The translations under genes and the position numbers were made by a program. Below, piece after piece: positions 26,111-35,753 of a stretch of 64,000 nt of DNA (the first letter of the stretch is position 1; every line of letters begins with the position of its first letter). The stretch is from Pseudomonadota bacterium (GTDB taxonomy: Bacteria; Desulfobacterota; Desulfobacteria; Desulfobacterales; Desulfolunaceae). The notes beneath the pieces are model-generated. The model was not told the DNA's origin. It saw only the letters and a list, made by a program, of their open reading frames with translations, and searched no databases. The stretch lies in contig JAHIRD010000148.1 of the NCBI GenBank assembly GCA_018818835.1, positions 62,001 through 126,000 of the forward strand. The letters are read 5' to 3'.

Positions 26111-27640
26111 ATGGCAAAAAAAACGTGTCGGGTTCTTTTGTTTCACTCTCTTCCCGTCAACGACAACAGGGCAGATGCAGATTTTCGAATCGCACCCATC
26201 GGGCTTTTTTTCATTGCAGGAGCCTTGAAAGACAATGGCATTGAAACCATGATTCTCCCGATTTTGCTGCCCGCATTTTTTGAAGAATCCAAAATATCAG
26301 AGGATTACAAGCAAACATTAAAGAATAAAATCAAGGAATTTAGTCCGGACTATATGGGGTATTCATTCCGGAACCTGTATCATTTTGGTTACCCTGCTGT
26401 AAATACATCCAACCTGAGTGATTTTTTCTGCGTTTCCCAGGACTTACCGGTCATGGAATTTATCCGTACCTGTTCGAGTGCTCCCATGATCGGGGGAGGG
26501 GCAGCGTTTTCCCTGGCTCCTGAACTTTATATGTCATCCCTTGACCTTGATTACGGCATACAGGGCCAGGGGGAGACGGCCCTGGTCCTTCTCCTTGAGG
26601 CACTGAATCAGGGAAAGGACATTGGCACCATTCCCGGGCTTGTCCATAGAAAGGGTCAAGCCCTGCATAAAAATTGTGGGCTCGGTCCTGATCAGGACAG
26701 CCTGTGCACCATGGATCTGTCCTGCCTGAATGAACACAAGGCCATGTATTACGACCATGGGGGGTATGGGGCTGTACAGACAAAACGCGGGTGTTCTTTT
26801 CACTGTTCCTACTGCGTCTATCCCTATCTTGAAGGCACATCCTGTCGTTTGAGACCTGTATCCCTTCTCATGCAGGAACTTGAAAACTACGCCCATGTCC
26901 ATCACATGAGGCATATTTATTTTGTTGATTCGGTGTTTTCCTATCCCACCGGGCATTCCCTGGCCATTGCCCAGGCCTTGATTCAAGGGGATGTGGATAT
27001 AAACTGGTATGCCTATGTGAATCCCCGGGGTTTGTCTTTAGACCTGCTCAAAACCTACAAAAAATCAGGTTGTGCCGGACTTGTCCTGACCCTTGAAAGC
27101 GGCAATGACAAGGTTCTGGACTATCTGAACAAAGGCTTTACAGTCATGGATTCAATCCGGGCCATTGAAAATCTTCACGCTTCCCGGATCCCATTTGAGG
27201 TGTCGATGATGGTCGGAACGCCTGTTGAAACACAGGAGACCCTGAACCACACTCTGACCTTCTGTCAAACCCATCTGGCACATGTTCCGGTTATGTTTAC
27301 ACCCGGAGTATGGATGCATCCGGTTTCCCCCATATTCTCTGAGCAGTATCACGGGGAAAACCAGGATGTCGATGATCTGTCATACCTTGTGCTTAACAAC
27401 GATTTCAAGGGTCACAATGAACTGTACTATTTTTTCTCAAAACACCCCCAGGGCCATCTTCTTATTGAACAACTCCACCAGGCCGTTGAAAAAGAAGACC
27501 TTTGGTTTGTCATGGGTAAAGACATGGTTCCTGACCCCCGGAACGGAATTATGTCTTTGCCCAATACGGAAAACTTAAAGCGATATTCAAGGCCCTGGTT
27601 CTCAGGGCTTGGAGGCTATCCGGAGCATTTATATAAATGA
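26111..27640 (+). CDS. B12-binding radical SAM protein
   Basis: 509 aa. N-terminal segment FRIAPIGLFFIAGALKDNGI and PMIGGGAAFSLAPEL fit a cobalamin-binding-like domain. The cluster motif KRGCSFHCSYC is CX3CX2C, followed by HIYFVDSVFS, LVLTLESGNDKVL and MMVGTPVET. It lacks the long C-terminal helical part of its neighbours. It is the only plus-strand gene in this group; its 3' end overlaps the convergent U32-like gene by 12 nt, showing how compact the group is. Substrate unknown; a peptide or lipid methyl transfer is possible. Confidence 0.75.
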   Translation: MAKKTCRVLLFHSLPVNDNRADADFRIAPIGLFFIAGALKDNGIETMILPILLPAFFEESKISEDYKQTLKNKIKEFSPDYMGYSFRNLYHFGYPAVNTSNLSDFFCVSQDLPVMEFIRTCSSAPMIGGGAAFSLAPELYMSSLDLDYGIQGQGETALVLLLEALNQGKDIGTIPGLVHRKGQALHKNCGLGPDQDSLCTMDLSCLNEHKAMYYDHGGYGAVQTKRGCSFHCSYCVYPYLEGTSCRLRPVSLLMQELENYAHVHHMRHIYFVDSVFSYPTGHSLAIAQALIQGDVDINWYAYVNPRGLSLDLLKTYKKSGCAGLVLTLESGNDKVLDYLNKGFTVMDSIRAIENLHASRIPFEVSMMVGTPVETQETLNHTLTFCQTHLAHVPVMFTPGVWMHPVSPIFSEQYHGENQDVDDLSYLVLNNDFKGHNELYYFFSKHPQGHLLIEQLHQAVEKEDLWFVMGKDMVPDPRNGIMSLPNTENLKRYSRPWFSGLGGYPEHLYK

Positions 27641-28576
27641 ATGAAACACCTGGGGCCCGATTTGCTCATTTTCAAAGACATAGTGGCAGATGTCATGGAG
27701 AATGCCGATCAACGATGTGGTGTATCGGCCCTGGAGTTTGAAATGGCGAAAGCCCATGTCGTATAGGGTGTGAAGTTCGGTCATGGTCAGGCAGTGATTG
27801 CGTGTTTTGCCGAGCTGCCGTCCCACGGGATAGGCCGTGCAGTTTTTTTTCTGGTATTCAAGAACGGTATCCATGGTCACGCCATTTTTTTTGTCATGCA
27901 TTTTCACCAGCAGATCATAGTGTTCCGCCTTGTGGGGACAATGATAGACACAGCTGCTGTTCACAAGGATTTCAACGTTTGAACGATCAAGGTTTTCAAG
28001 TAAGGGATAATTGACATTGTCATTGACATCCAGGACATAGGAATCAAAGGCAGACTCCAGGGATTTATAGTACAAGAGGTCTCCTTCACCTTTTTCACAG
28101 GTCACCTTGATGATGGATGCCATGAGGTGGAGATTGGGATATGTGGTGCGGATATAATCGGCCAGAACATCACTGGCCACAATCACCCCGTTTTTTTTGG
28201 GGGCGGCTCCGTTCAAACGATTGAGCAGATAGTTGCAATCCGGGTCGTCAAGATCATGTTTAGAAATGAATCGGTTGGAAAATGTGAGCATGCATCCCGT
28301 ATCCAGTGACTGGTAGGCATCCAATATCTTGTCCAGGGCCTTTCGGGTGATTTGAAATTCCGGGTCAACCCGTCCGCCGTTCCATATGTAAGAAAGGGGG
28401 GCGCCATGGACCCATTTGAATGGCGAGACATTCACGTGATCACGGATCTTTCGAATAAAATCAAGGATAAATGCATCATGCATAAAAAGCCCGGTAAGAT
28501 TCCATTGGGCTTTTTCAAGTAAAAGCGGGTTTGAGGTGGTTTTCAACGATACGCGTGATGAAGGATTGATGATCAT
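27629..28576 (-). CDS. Peptidase U32-like TIM-barrel protein with four-Cys motif
   Basis: About 315 aa from the ATG at 28576 (a TTG 36 nt upstream is possible). Segments FKWVHGAPLSYIWNGGRV, LTFSNRFISKHDLDDPDCN, GVIVASDVLADYIR and EILVNSSCVYHCPHKAEHYD recall U32-peptidase-like barrels. Two Cys in SSCVYHCPHK and later Cys in KKNCTAYP and RNHCLTM give a four-Cys set like the Fe-S ligands of UbiU/UbiV-type U32 proteins, which act in oxygen-independent hydroxylation. Whether this protein binds a cluster or hydroxylates anything is inference. It follows the radical SAM gene at 28606 and likely shares its transcript. Confidence 0.6.
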   Translation of the reverse strand: MIINPSSRVSLKTTSNPLLLEKAQWNLTGLFMHDAFILDFIRKIRDHVNVSPFKWVHGAPLSYIWNGGRVDPEFQITRKALDKILDAYQSLDTGCMLTFSNRFISKHDLDDPDCNYLLNRLNGAAPKKNGVIVASDVLADYIRTTYPNLHLMASIIKVTCEKGEGDLLYYKSLESAFDSYVLDVNDNVNYPLLENLDRSNVEILVNSSCVYHCPHKAEHYDLLVKMHDKKNGVTMDTVLEYQKKNCTAYPVGRQLGKTRNHCLTMTELHTLYDMGFRHFKLQGRYTTSLIGILHDICHYVFENEQIGPQVFHSFI

Positions 28577-28605
28577 TGATTTATATCCGTCTATTAAAGA
28601 TATTT

Positions 28606-30432
28606 CTACCAAGTTATGGTTTCATGCCTTTGGATGGTTTCAGGATTTGAAAACCATTCCCGCATGGATTTATAAAAAAAACTGAAATCCGACGATACAA
28701 AATCAGTGATATCCTGCATGCTGAAATTTAAGGGTTCATGGATTTCCTGAAAGTCTATGTCGCATATTTTTGAAAAGATCTCTTCAAGATCTGTCTTACC
28801 CGAATACTTGGAAATATGAGAGTAAACCGTTTCAAGGGACATTCCATCGGTTTTGAATCGGTAGATATTGTGGTCCAGATCCTGATCTTTCCGTTTTGAT
28901 AGCTGTGTGATGCCGAATTCCGAAGGGTTTTTCCAAATGGCAGAGCCGGGTTTAACAATGAAATGGGAATAGAAAAACGAGGTGAGTTTCTTTTGTTCGA
29001 CCAGCTGACTGACATAGCGATAACCATGTTCCGCTTCATCCTCACGTTCACCCGGAAAACCGATCATCATATAAACTCCGATGGGCAGATTCGGCTCTAT
29101 CCCCTTAAAAAATTCGTCAATCTGTTCAAAGGTGATGCCTTTATTCATTTTTTTGAGAATTCTGTCCGATGTGGATTCAAGGCCAATGTATATTTGGTAG
29201 CATCCGGCCTTCATATATAATTCACAGCGTTCTTTTGTCAGTTTTTTGGTAAGCCGCGTGTGAAACAGCCAGGATACGGACAGGCCAAGCTCAATGATTT
29301 TTTCTGCCAGATAATCCAGAATGGGCAGGGGGGATGCTTCATCGGAAAATATGAATTTACGAATTCCTGCGCCATGATAAATGCTTAATAATTGATTCAA
29401 TGCCAGTTCAGGATCGATCTGTTCGTATTCGGAATTGAATGAGGAACAAAAGGTGCATTTTCCCCACGAACAGCCCTTGGTCAGGCGAATGGGCACAATC
29501 ATATTCTCCCTTTTCTTGATATACGACCCAAGGTCCATGGCCTGATAATCAGGGGCTGTCAACTGATTGATGGATATTCTTTTCGGCGGTTTTGTAAAGC
29601 AAATCCTTTCCCCTTCTTGAAAGGAAATACCCGGGACATCATGGAGGGAGCCCTTGGTTTTTTTGACATGAACCAGTTCCTTTAGCGTCAATTCCCCTTC
29701 ATCATAGGCAAAGGCGTCCACAAGGGAAAACAGTCTGGTGTCGGGTAAATTATTGAAGTAAAGAGACACAGAGGGCCCTCCCAGAATGATGAAGGCATCG
29801 GGCTGTTTCTTTTTAATGTACGCGGCACATTGAAAGGCTTTGATAATCTGCTCGTAAAAGGGAATTGATATCCCCCAGATGGGAGAATTATGGCTTTCCA
29901 TAATCCTATCGATTTCCCGGTAGAGTATATCACGTATTGAATTGCTGTCGGACAGGCTGTCAAAGATATCGGAAATCGACGAACTGTCAAACAGGGGATT
30001 GACGGCAAATTGCGGTACCGTAAGAATCATTTCAGGAAAACTTAAGGCACTCGAGGCTGTTATCAGCAGTTTTTTAAACCGTGAACCTTTAAAATCGTCA
30101 AGGGAATAATCGCTGCTCACATAATCCGTGAGTTCCGTTCCATGACAGGAAAGCTGAAATAAAAGCGACGAAAACATACGATATTCCAAGGATTCTGCAT
30201 AATTCAGGGCATCTCTGTTGTTCAGCTCCATAAATCTGTGTTTAACATGCTCAATGCCTTGACGAACCATGGTCGGCCTGGAAAGTTCCCGATACAGGAC
30301 AGAATCCAGATCGCAAGGCAGAACGTCAATATGTTCATTTTTAAGATAGGAATAAAGGACCGGAACGCTGATGTAGGGATTGCCCATGGTGCTATAAGGC
30401 GGATTAATGAGAATGATGTCGTGGGAGGTCAT
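28606..30432 (-). CDS. B12-binding radical SAM protein, paralogue of the RiPP-operon enzyme
   Basis: About 608 aa from the ATG at 30432 (MTSHDIILINPPYS). Same build as 7677-9545: NPYISVPVLYSYL at the N-terminus, AFIILGGPSVSLYF, AYDEGELTLKELV, cluster motif KGCSWGKCTFC with CX4CX2C spacing, then IYIGLEST and MIGFPGERE. This pairing suggests two enzymes doing like reactions on related sites or on the two precursors. It is the first gene of a two-gene unit with the U32-like protein. An AAAGGA box lies upstream of the ATG. Confidence 0.78.
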   Translation of the reverse strand: MTSHDIILINPPYSTMGNPYISVPVLYSYLKNEHIDVLPCDLDSVLYRELSRPTMVRQGIEHVKHRFMELNNRDALNYAESLEYRMFSSLLFQLSCHGTELTDYVSSDYSLDDFKGSRFKKLLITASSALSFPEMILTVPQFAVNPLFDSSSISDIFDSLSDSNSIRDILYREIDRIMESHNSPIWGISIPFYEQIIKAFQCAAYIKKKQPDAFIILGGPSVSLYFNNLPDTRLFSLVDAFAYDEGELTLKELVHVKKTKGSLHDVPGISFQEGERICFTKPPKRISINQLTAPDYQAMDLGSYIKKRENMIVPIRLTKGCSWGKCTFCSSFNSEYEQIDPELALNQLLSIYHGAGIRKFIFSDEASPLPILDYLAEKIIELGLSVSWLFHTRLTKKLTKERCELYMKAGCYQIYIGLESTSDRILKKMNKGITFEQIDEFFKGIEPNLPIGVYMMIGFPGEREDEAEHGYRYVSQLVEQKKLTSFFYSHFIVKPGSAIWKNPSEFGITQLSKRKDQDLDHNIYRFKTDGMSLETVYSHISKYSGKTDLEEIFSKICDIDFQEIHEPLNFSMQDITDFVSSDFSFFYKSMREWFSNPETIQRHETITW

Positions 30433-30764
30433 TAAAATAGTAATCCTTTCTTTTGGGATACCTGGAACACTCATTAAAATTGATTAGGAACTGACGGATT
30501 TTAGGATAAATAAGAATCATGTGGAAAATGTATTCGACAACACAGATAATTTACGATACATTGTCAAAGTAATCAATTTGTTTTTCATAATAATCGTTCG
30601 AGAATATGCTTTCTTGCATGGGCGACCTTATTTCAGTTCTCAGTAAATCTCAGATCCATAATTTTCAAATCTAAACATCTAAAGAATCCGAGTGATTTTT
30701 TTATACCTTTTTGTTCGATATTCTGAATAATTTTTACCAATCATCATGAAACAAGGGGTGGCAA
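30433..30764. other. Divergent intergenic region before the export operon
   Basis: About 330 AT-rich bases between the radical SAM and TolC genes. It must hold promoters in both directions. No clear sigma-70 or sigma-54 box and no stable hairpin were seen. Confidence 0.35.
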
Positions 30765-32252
30765 ATGGTGTTTAAGTTGATTCTCTTGCTCGTGTTAATG
30801 GCGTCCACCACATGTGCCGATGAACTTTCTCTTGAACAGGCCATTGAATCCACCCTTCAATTACAGGCCGACATTATTTACAGCAAGCTGAGCGCCGAAG
30901 CGTCCCGGAAAGCATCCGAAGGTGCCCGGGGGCCCTTTGACCATATCTTGTCCACCAATGTTGAATTTTCATCTGCCCAGACCCCCCTTGATGAGATTGA
31001 GCAGCAATTATACAATCGAGATCTCATTAAAACCGAGCCCCAAACCTATGGATTGACGCTCACCAAGCTGACACGAAGCGGAATTGGCATTGAAACCACG
31101 GCCAGTGTCATAAGTTCAAATGATATCTCACCGGCGCTTACCCAGCCCAGAGAAGCGTCAAGCTCCATCAGCGTTGCCATCAATTTCCCCATATTTGATC
31201 TGATCATGGAAAACACCAATACGACCAACGAAAAAATCGCCATAGAGAGCAATAAAGCCATTATCAATAATTATTTTTTTCAAGCCTCAACCAGTGTTTA
31301 TCAAACGGCGTTGAATTACTGGGCTTATCTCGCTGCTTATGAACGTCTTCTCATTTATAAGGACAATGAGAAAAATACCCGGAAAATGCTTTCGGATTTT
31401 GAGAAACTGGTTGCAAACGGTGAACGCCCCAAGGCCGATGCAAATCAAATCAAGGCCAATCTCGCTGTCAAACTTGGACAAGTGGTCAGCGGTGAAAAAG
31501 ATCTGATGACCATGGGTTGCGAACTCGCGAAATCCATGGGTATGCCCTACGATGGGACGAATCTGCCCCGTCCCAAAAGTCTCTGGGCCCACGTCCAAGA
31601 CCCGGATACGCTTGAGGTGGATGACTTTGTTCAACGCGCCTTTGAGCATCGGTACGACATCAAATCCCTGGAAAGTGTTATCCGGTCAACGGAGTTGATG
31701 CTGGAATCATCAAAGAGGATCATGAAGCCTGATCTTAATTTTTATGTCAAAGCCAACTATTCCGACAAGGGACCCCATGTGTCTGAAGATGTGATTGACA
31801 ATGCAAAAACATATACGGCGGGAGTCGTTTTTTCAACGCCCTTGGGAAACAGTTCCGCAAAAAGCGATTTGGCCCAGAAGGAAATTGCCCTTCGCCAGAG
31901 AGCCTTGAATCTCGCCAATGCAAAACGAAAGGCAAGTTATGATGTGGCCTCTTCCATAAATGAACTTACCCAGAATTTAAAGGCCTATGCATTTTCCATT
32001 GAAACCGTGACCCTATACAAGGAATCCTTGGATGTGGAAGAGAAGAAATTAAAATTGGGGATGAGTACGGTGCTTGATGTGATCAACACCCGGGAAAACT
32101 ATCAGAATGCCCTGGTCGCCAAGATAGAGAATATGCGTCAGGTGGCTGTGGCCCTGGCTGGTGTTCTTTATGATGCAGGGGATATCATCTCCATTGAAGG
32201 CGACAGGATTTCGGCAAATCTTTCGGCACTTTATTCCTTGAGCACAAACTGA
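30765..32252 (+). CDS. TolC-family outer-membrane efflux protein
   Basis: 495 aa with a signal peptide (LILLLVLMASTTCA). Two OEP-type repeats of helices and strands are visible: LSLEQAIESTLQLQADIIYS starts the first; the second half includes ASSINELTQNLKAY and KLKLGMSTVLDVINTRENYQNA, the usual end signature. It would form the outer-membrane channel for the peptide exporter encoded downstream. It opens an operon of four export genes, spaced 92 nt from the HlyD gene. Confidence 0.85.
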   Translation: MVFKLILLLVLMASTTCADELSLEQAIESTLQLQADIIYSKLSAEASRKASEGARGPFDHILSTNVEFSSAQTPLDEIEQQLYNRDLIKTEPQTYGLTLTKLTRSGIGIETTASVISSNDISPALTQPREASSSISVAINFPIFDLIMENTNTTNEKIAIESNKAIINNYFFQASTSVYQTALNYWAYLAAYERLLIYKDNEKNTRKMLSDFEKLVANGERPKADANQIKANLAVKLGQVVSGEKDLMTMGCELAKSMGMPYDGTNLPRPKSLWAHVQDPDTLEVDDFVQRAFEHRYDIKSLESVIRSTELMLESSKRIMKPDLNFYVKANYSDKGPHVSEDVIDNAKTYTAGVVFSTPLGNSSAKSDLAQKEIALRQRALNLANAKRKASYDVASSINELTQNLKAYAFSIETVTLYKESLDVEEKKLKLGMSTVLDVINTRENYQNALVAKIENMRQVAVALAGVLYDAGDIISIEGDRISANLSALYSLSTN

Positions 32253-32344
32253 TCAACAGGGTCACGTTTTTCCATATTGAAAGGGCAGGCTGTCAATGAC
32301 AGTGCCCATAAATCTTTATTTCACAATAAAACCAGGTTGAGACT

Positions 32345-33625
32345 ATGTCAAAAATTTTCAGAAAAGTGTCGTTGGACAGGTTGTCGTCTCCGGATCAACT
32401 GGATACCATGATCCAGATCACAAGTTCCAAGGGATGGATCTCTCTATTGACCATGGGACTGCTTATTGCGGCAGCTCTTGCATGGGGATTTATGGGATCC
32501 ATACCCACCAAGGTTTCCGGCATGGGGCTTTTCATAAAAACAGGTGGGGTTTATGAGATCGTCGCACCATCTCCCGGGAGGATCAAGGATATCTATTTCA
32601 GCGTGGGCGATGTGGTTGAAAAGGGTAGGCTCATTGCCCGGATTGAACAGACCGATCTTTTAGAACGATTAAATGACGCCCGGGCAACCCTGGCTGAATT
32701 GAACGGGAAAATGTCATGGACCACATCATCGGGCACCCAAGAGATACTCCTTAATAAAGAGTCTGCCAAACAGTCCGTGGAAGCCATGAAGACCGAAATT
32801 AAAAATCTTGAAAAGCAGAAGCTTTGGCTGATGCAGAAAGAAGCCAACCAGAAAAAACTGCTGGCCGATGGCATCATCACCGAACAGGTCCTCATTGATA
32901 CCCAGCAATCCATTGATTCTGTCAAAAGCCAGGTCAGCAAGATCAACAATGATGTGACCCAGATTGAGATTCAACTGTTCCAAGTGACGACAAACAAGGA
33001 TTCCATCAAGACCGACCTTGCCCAGCAGATCAGTGCAAAAAAAAGAGAAATTGCCGGATTGATCATTGATCTTGAACAATCTTCCAGTGTCATGAGCCCT
33101 TATTCGGGCCAGATTATTGAGTTAAGTGCTGAAAGGGGAGTCATGGTGAATACGGCCTCACCCCTGGCAAAGGTGGAGTTGGTGGGTAAAAACACGAAAA
33201 CCCTTGAAGCGGTCATCTATTTTTCTGCCATGCAGGGGAAAAAAATCAAACGGGGGATGAAAGCGCAATTATCTCCCACAACCACCAGGCAGGAGGAGTA
33301 CGGATTCATGCTCGGTCTTGTCACATCAGTCTCCGAGTTCCCTGTTTCAGAGGCTGCCATGATGAACGTTCTGCATAACAGTGCTCTGGTCAATGCCTTG
33401 ACAGCCGGGGGGGCACCCATTGAGGTCCATGCTGATCTGATTCCGGATCCCAGAACCTTCAGTGGTTTTAAATGGTCATCGGGTAAAGGCCCGGAACTTA
33501 AGATGGGATCGGGCACCATGTGTCTGGGCAATATTGTTGTTGAACAGCAGAAGCCCATCAACATGGTTATTCCATTATTTAAAAAATACGTTCTGGGTGA
33601 GGGTATAACAAATGCAAAGGGTTAA
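32345..33625 (+). CDS. NHLM-type HlyD-family membrane fusion protein
   Basis: 426 aa. The N-terminus (IFRKVSLDRLSSPDQLDTM, then ITSSKGWISL) is typical of the NHLM bacteriocin secretion protein family. TM about 35-52, lipoyl-like half-motifs (YEIVAPSPGRIKDIYFSVGD and MSPYSGQIIELSAERG) around a coiled coil at about 110-240. It bridges the inner-membrane ABC exporter and TolC. It overlaps the next gene by 14 nt, so its synthesis is coupled to that of the exporter. Confidence 0.87.
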   Translation: MSKIFRKVSLDRLSSPDQLDTMIQITSSKGWISLLTMGLLIAAALAWGFMGSIPTKVSGMGLFIKTGGVYEIVAPSPGRIKDIYFSVGDVVEKGRLIARIEQTDLLERLNDARATLAELNGKMSWTTSSGTQEILLNKESAKQSVEAMKTEIKNLEKQKLWLMQKEANQKKLLADGIITEQVLIDTQQSIDSVKSQVSKINNDVTQIEIQLFQVTTNKDSIKTDLAQQISAKKREIAGLIIDLEQSSSVMSPYSGQIIELSAERGVMVNTASPLAKVELVGKNTKTLEAVIYFSAMQGKKIKRGMKAQLSPTTTRQEEYGFMLGLVTSVSEFPVSEAAMMNVLHNSALVNALTAGGAPIEVHADLIPDPRTFSGFKWSSGKGPELKMGSGTMCLGNIVVEQQKPINMVIPLFKKYVLGEGITNAKG

Positions 33626-35753
33626 AACTCCCACTGTTCTCCAGATGGAAGGTCTGGAATGCGGTGCTGCATCACTTGCCATGGTGCTGGCCTATTATGG
33701 CCGTAAGGTGCCTCTTGAAGAGCTTCGCGTGGAATGTGGCGTGTCCCGGGATGGAAGCAAGGCTAGCAACATGCTCAAAGCGGCCAGGAAATATGGCCTG
33801 GAAGCAAAGGGGTTTCGCTTTGAGCCTGAAGAACTTAAAACCATGGACTTCCCGGTCATTGTATTCTGGAATTTCAACCATTTTGTTGTTCTTGAAGGGT
33901 TTAAAAAAGACAAGGTCTATCTCAATGATCCGGCATCCGGGCCAAAAATAATCACCTACGAAGAATTTGATAATGCCTTTACAGGCGTGGTGCTGACATT
34001 TACCCCCACCGATGCGTTTGAAAAAGGGGGTGAGCAGGACTCCACTGTAAAGGCCCTGATAAGAAGGCTTGACAATGCCACATCCCCTCTTGTGTATGTG
34101 ATCCTGGCCGGACTTTTCCTGGTGGTTCCCGGTGTTGTCATACCCATTTTTACACGAATTTTTGTTGATAATGTTCTTGTGGGTCAGATGATAGGATGGT
34201 TCAGGCCCCTGCTTGTGGCCATGTGCATTACCGCCCTTGTTCGCGGGACCCTGACCTGGCTTCAGGAGTATTATCTGCTTAAATTTGAAACACGGCTTGC
34301 CATCAGTTCATCAGCGAAGTTTTTGACACACATCATCAGCCTTCCCGTGGAATTCTTTTCCCAGCGTATGGGCGGTGATCTGGTATCCAGAATCCAGCTC
34401 AATGATAAAGTCGCAACGCTTCTTTCGGGAACCCTTTCCATCAATGCCCTGAATCTGGTTATGGTCATTTTTTATATAATCATCATGTTATATTATGATG
34501 TGGTTCTGACCCTGACCGGTATTGCCGTGGCCCTGATTAATCTGCTGGCATTGAAATTTGTTTCTAAAAAAAGAGTGCTTTTGAATCAGCAGCTTCAGCA
34601 GGAGACGGGAAAACTCATGGGTGTGTCCATGTCAGGGCTGCGCATGATCGAAACCTTGAAAGCATCGGGTGGAGAGTCTGATTTCTTTGCCAAATGGGGA
34701 GGGCACGAGGCAAAGGTAACCAATGCCACCCAGGAACTGGCCATGCCCACGCAGTTGCTTAATATGGTCACGCCCCTTTTGGTGGCCATAAACAATCTGG
34801 TTGTGCTTGTGGTGGGTGGATTCAGAGTTATGGATGGGGTCCTGACCATGGGTATGCTTGTGGCTTTCCAGAGTCTCATGTCCAGTTTTCTTCAGCCCTT
34901 TAACCAGCTTGTCCAGCTTGGTTCAACACTCCAGGAAACCACTTCGGATATCAAACGGCTGGATGATGCCTTGCGATATAAGAAAAACCAGGAATTCAAC
35001 CCGGTGTCCATTGAGGAATTCGGGGTCGAAAAACTTGAAGGTTCACTTGAACTGAAGAACATCAGCTTTGGGTACAGCAAGGTCGAAGCTCCGCTGATCA
35101 CGGATTTTTCCGTGACACTCAAACCAGGCGACAGGGTTGCCATTGTTGGCGGGTCAGGTTCAGGGAAATCCACGGTGGCAAAAATTGCAAGCGGGCTTTA
35201 CACACCCTGGACAGGGGAGGTCCTGTACGATGGCAAGCCCATTGGGAGCATTCCTGAACTGGTTTTTTTCGACTCCGTTGCCATGGTGGATCAGGATATT
35301 TTCATGTTTGAAGGCAGCATCAAGGAAAACCTGACCATGTGGGATCGTTCGGTACCGGATGAAGACCTGGTTCAATCTGCACACGATGCACACATCCATG
35401 ATGAGATTGCATCCCGAAAAGGAGGCTATGAGAGTCATGTGGAGGAAGGTGGCGGGAATTTCAGCGGTGGCCAGCGCCAGAGAATGGAGATTGCAAGGGC
35501 CCTGTTGAACAGGCCGAATCTTCTGATTATGGACGAGGCAACCAGCGCCCTTGATACACAGACGGAAATGATCGTGGACACAAATATCCGGCGCCGGGGG
35601 ACCACATGCCTGATTGTGGCACACCGGCTGAGCACCATCCGGGACTGTGACGAGATCATCATTCTGGATAAAGGGAAAATCGTTCAGCGTGGTACACATG
35701 AAACTATGAAAGATGTGGAAGGCCCCTATGCAGAACTTATCAAATCATATTGA
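33612..35753 (+). CDS. NHLM-type C39 peptidase / ABC exporter
   Basis: 713 aa. The N-terminal C39 peptidase has Gln11, Cys17 (LECGAAS), His90 (FNHFVVLEG) and Asp106 (LNDPASG), the complete catalytic set. TM domain about 150-440. ATPase about 475-713 with GGSGSGKST, signature SGGQRQR, Walker B LLIMDEATSALD and switch AHRLST. It should cut leaders after GG and export the core. The Nif11-type precursors at 14150 and 14897 end in AGG and SGG, the expected substrates. Confidence 0.92.
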   Translation: MQRVKTPTVLQMEGLECGAASLAMVLAYYGRKVPLEELRVECGVSRDGSKASNMLKAARKYGLEAKGFRFEPEELKTMDFPVIVFWNFNHFVVLEGFKKDKVYLNDPASGPKIITYEEFDNAFTGVVLTFTPTDAFEKGGEQDSTVKALIRRLDNATSPLVYVILAGLFLVVPGVVIPIFTRIFVDNVLVGQMIGWFRPLLVAMCITALVRGTLTWLQEYYLLKFETRLAISSSAKFLTHIISLPVEFFSQRMGGDLVSRIQLNDKVATLLSGTLSINALNLVMVIFYIIIMLYYDVVLTLTGIAVALINLLALKFVSKKRVLLNQQLQQETGKLMGVSMSGLRMIETLKASGGESDFFAKWGGHEAKVTNATQELAMPTQLLNMVTPLLVAINNLVVLVVGGFRVMDGVLTMGMLVAFQSLMSSFLQPFNQLVQLGSTLQETTSDIKRLDDALRYKKNQEFNPVSIEEFGVEKLEGSLELKNISFGYSKVEAPLITDFSVTLKPGDRVAIVGGSGSGKSTVAKIASGLYTPWTGEVLYDGKPIGSIPELVFFDSVAMVDQDIFMFEGSIKENLTMWDRSVPDEDLVQSAHDAHIHDEIASRKGGYESHVEEGGGNFSGGQRQRMEIARALLNRPNLLIMDEATSALDTQTEMIVDTNIRRRGTTCLIVAHRLSTIRDCDEIIILDKGKIVQRGTHETMKDVEGPYAELIKSY

